Below are positions 24,551 through 25,675 of a stretch of DNA of 25,675 nucleotides, one piece after another. This DNA comes from Bacteroidales bacterium (lineage in GTDB: Bacteria; Bacteroidota; Bacteroidia; Bacteroidales; UBA10428): positions 1 through 25,675 of the forward strand of contig JAFGOZ010000568.1 in the NCBI GenBank assembly GCA_016926235.1. The letters are read 5' to 3'. Position numbers and translations under genes: made by a program. The notes beneath the pieces were generated by a model that was not told where the DNA came from, did no database searches, and saw only the letters and a program-made list of their open reading frames with translations. Positions within the stretch are counted from its first letter, which is position 1. The number at the start of each line of letters is the position of its first letter.

Positions 24551-24604
24551 AGTGACTAGAGTGACTAGAGTGACTAGAGTGGCTAGAGTGGCTAGAGTGA
24601 CTAG
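24551..24604. repeat. Six-copy 9-bp tandem repeat (AGTGACTAG) between capE and the leucine-rich-repeat gene
   Basis: Six uninterrupted 9-bp units: AGTGACTAG three times, AGTGGCTAG twice, AGTGACTAG once. They occupy 54 of the 73 nt between the capE stop and the start codon at 24545. The array ends only 5 nt before that ATG, so it forms the untranslated leader of the gene. Confidence 0.92.
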
Positions 24605-24618
24605 TGGTTTGGGAGTTA

Positions 24619-25659
24619 TCAGGGTTCGTAGATCGGTGCTTTCTTTTCGTGGAGGACGTCTTCTCTTATCATGTTGAGTTTAAGGAGGAGTTCTTTTGTT
24701 TCTTCAATATCCAGCTGGCGGGTATTATGAGAATTGTATTCCTTTGATTCCGAGACTTTTGCTTCGCCCTCGGTGAAAAATTTATTATAGTTAAGATCGC
24801 GGGTATCAGCAGGTATTCTGAAGAAATCGCCCTCGTCGATCGCTTTTACCATATCTTCACGGTTGACAAGGGTTTCATACAGTTTCTCTGCATGTCTGGT
24901 CCCGATTATATTAACTGGTGAGGTGGAATTATATAATTCCTTAAGAGCCTGAGCCAGGATACCTACTGTTGTGGCAGGTGATTTTCTTACGAAGATGTCA
25001 CCGTTATTGCCGTTCCTGAATGCGAATATGACAAGTTCAACAGCCTCCTCAAGCGTCATCAGGAACCGTGTCATATTCGGGTCGGTGATAGTTAAAGGGT
25101 TATTATTCTTTATCTGACTTACGAAAAGAGGGACAACAGATCCTCTTGATGCCAGAACATTACCATATCTTGTTCCGCAAAATATTATCCCTGAGCCGTT
25201 CAGGTTTCTTGACTGGGCTATCATGATCTTTTCACTAAGAGCTTTCGACATGCCCATGGCATTGACGGGATAGACTGCCTTATCAGTACTCAGGGTTACA
25301 ACTCTTGCTACGTTGTTCTTCAGGGCAGAATTTAATACGTTCTCACATCCCAGTACATTGGTCCTGACAGCTTCTGCCGGGAAAAATTCACAGGACGGAA
25401 CCTGCTTCAAAGCTGCGGCATGGAATATATAGTCAACACCATGCATGGCAGCATTCAGGCTATCAATGCTGCGGACATCGCCTATAAAGTATTTTATTTT
25501 CGGATTCTTATAGAACTGCCGCATATCATCCTGCTTCTTTTCATCGCGGCTGAATATCCTTATTTCGGCAATATCAGTATCCAGAAAACGGCGTAAGACT
25601 GCATTGCCGAAAGAGCCGGTTCCGCCGGTGATGAGTAAACATTTATTATTAAAATCCAT
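24619..25659 (-). CDS. capE: CapE/WbjB/FnlA: UDP-GlcNAc 4,6-dehydratase/epimerase
   Basis: This is the first enzyme of UDP-L-FucNAc synthesis. It converts UDP-D-GlcNAc to UDP-2-acetamido-2,6-dideoxy-beta-L-arabino-hexul-4-ose, using bound NAD(P). It is a 346-residue extended SDR with the nucleotide-binding TGGTGSFG (11-18), HAAALKQVPSCE (80-91), STDKAVYPVNAMGMSK (124-139) and MTRFLMTLEEAVELVIFAF. As is normal in this FlaA1/CapE group, Met replaces the usual Tyr of YxxxK (MGMSK) and Asp-Lys of STDK supplies catalysis. GDIFVRKSPA and the C-terminal DTRDLNYNKFF favour CapE over the pseudaminic-acid enzyme PseB. It is complete, starting at the ATG at 25659, 16 nt from the window edge; the operon probably continues upstream. 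Confidence 0.92.
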   Translation of the reverse strand: MDFNNKCLLITGGTGSFGNAVLRRFLDTDIAEIRIFSRDEKKQDDMRQFYKNPKIKYFIGDVRSIDSLNAAMHGVDYIFHAAALKQVPSCEFFPAEAVRTNVLGCENVLNSALKNNVARVVTLSTDKAVYPVNAMGMSKALSEKIMIAQSRNLNGSGIIFCGTRYGNVLASRGSVVPLFVSQIKNNNPLTITDPNMTRFLMTLEEAVELVIFAFRNGNNGDIFVRKSPATTVGILAQALKELYNSTSPVNIIGTRHAEKLYETLVNREDMVKAIDEGDFFRIPADTRDLNYNKFFTEGEAKVSESKEYNSHNTRQLDIEETKELLLKLNMIREDVLHEKKAPIYEP

Positions 25660-25675
25660 TATTGTTATGCTTAAA

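Noticed and set aside
24619..25659. PseB (pseudaminic acid pathway dehydratase) assignment
   Set aside because: Sequence details and the neighbouring capF and capG remnant fit CapE/FnlA; no PseC-, PseH- or PseI-like gene is present.

Overview
The window is a surface-polysaccharide (O-antigen or capsule) biosynthesis locus of a Bacteroidota bacterium, probably an environmental Bacteroidales-like lineage with a type IX secretion system (T9SS). The evidence is two secreted proteins with T9SS C-terminal sorting domains, a Bacteroidota-type secreted protein with a DUF1566/Lcl-like end, and the wzx/wzy/glycosyltransferase content. Nearly every gene lies on the minus strand, so the locus reads from right to left. 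The left two thirds is visibly more AT-rich than the right end.

Right end (about 15.1-25.7 kb): the genes of the UDP-L-FucNAc pathway appear in canonical order, capE (25659-24619), capF (22496-21378) and a wrecked capG (15484-15148). Genes for secreted surface proteins occupy the space between them. A leucine-rich-repeat T9SS protein lies between capE and capF. A secreted DUF1566/Lcl-like protein and a divergent 1400-residue beta-helix/SwmB/discoidin T9SS protein lie between capF and capG. The leucine-rich-repeat gene is bracketed by tandem 9-bp repeats. capG keeps only its two ends, plus a frameshift, so on this window alone the pathway would stop at the L-talo intermediate (UDP-N-acetyl-L-pneumosamine).

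Middle (about 2.6-14.9 kb): a run of assembly genes codes for a flippase (wzx-like 2), a pyruvyltransferase-family protein, two GT4 glycosyltransferases, a second flippase, a Wzy-type polymerase, an AsnB-type amidotransferase, a second pyruvyltransferase-family protein and a GT2 glycosyltransferase. Most gaps are short, as in an operon. The exception is an unexplained 344-nt gap at 10403-10746.

Left end (1-2.5 kb): another GT4 gene sits between two damaged copies of one IS5-like (DUF772) insertion sequence, both in the same orientation. The left copy is interrupted, just after the first base of what would be a Gln codon, by a structured sequence starting GTGTG. I read this as the 5' part of a group II intron that runs off the window.

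Proposed joint function: CapE and CapF supply a 6-deoxy-L-HexNAc nucleotide sugar. The glycosyltransferases build a repeat unit that may be decorated by the pyruvyltransferase-family enzymes and amidated by the AsnB-like enzyme. Wzx exports it and Wzy polymerises it. The embedded T9SS cargo genes suggest, without proving, a link between this glycan and surface-anchored proteins. No tRNA, rRNA or CRISPR array was recognised.
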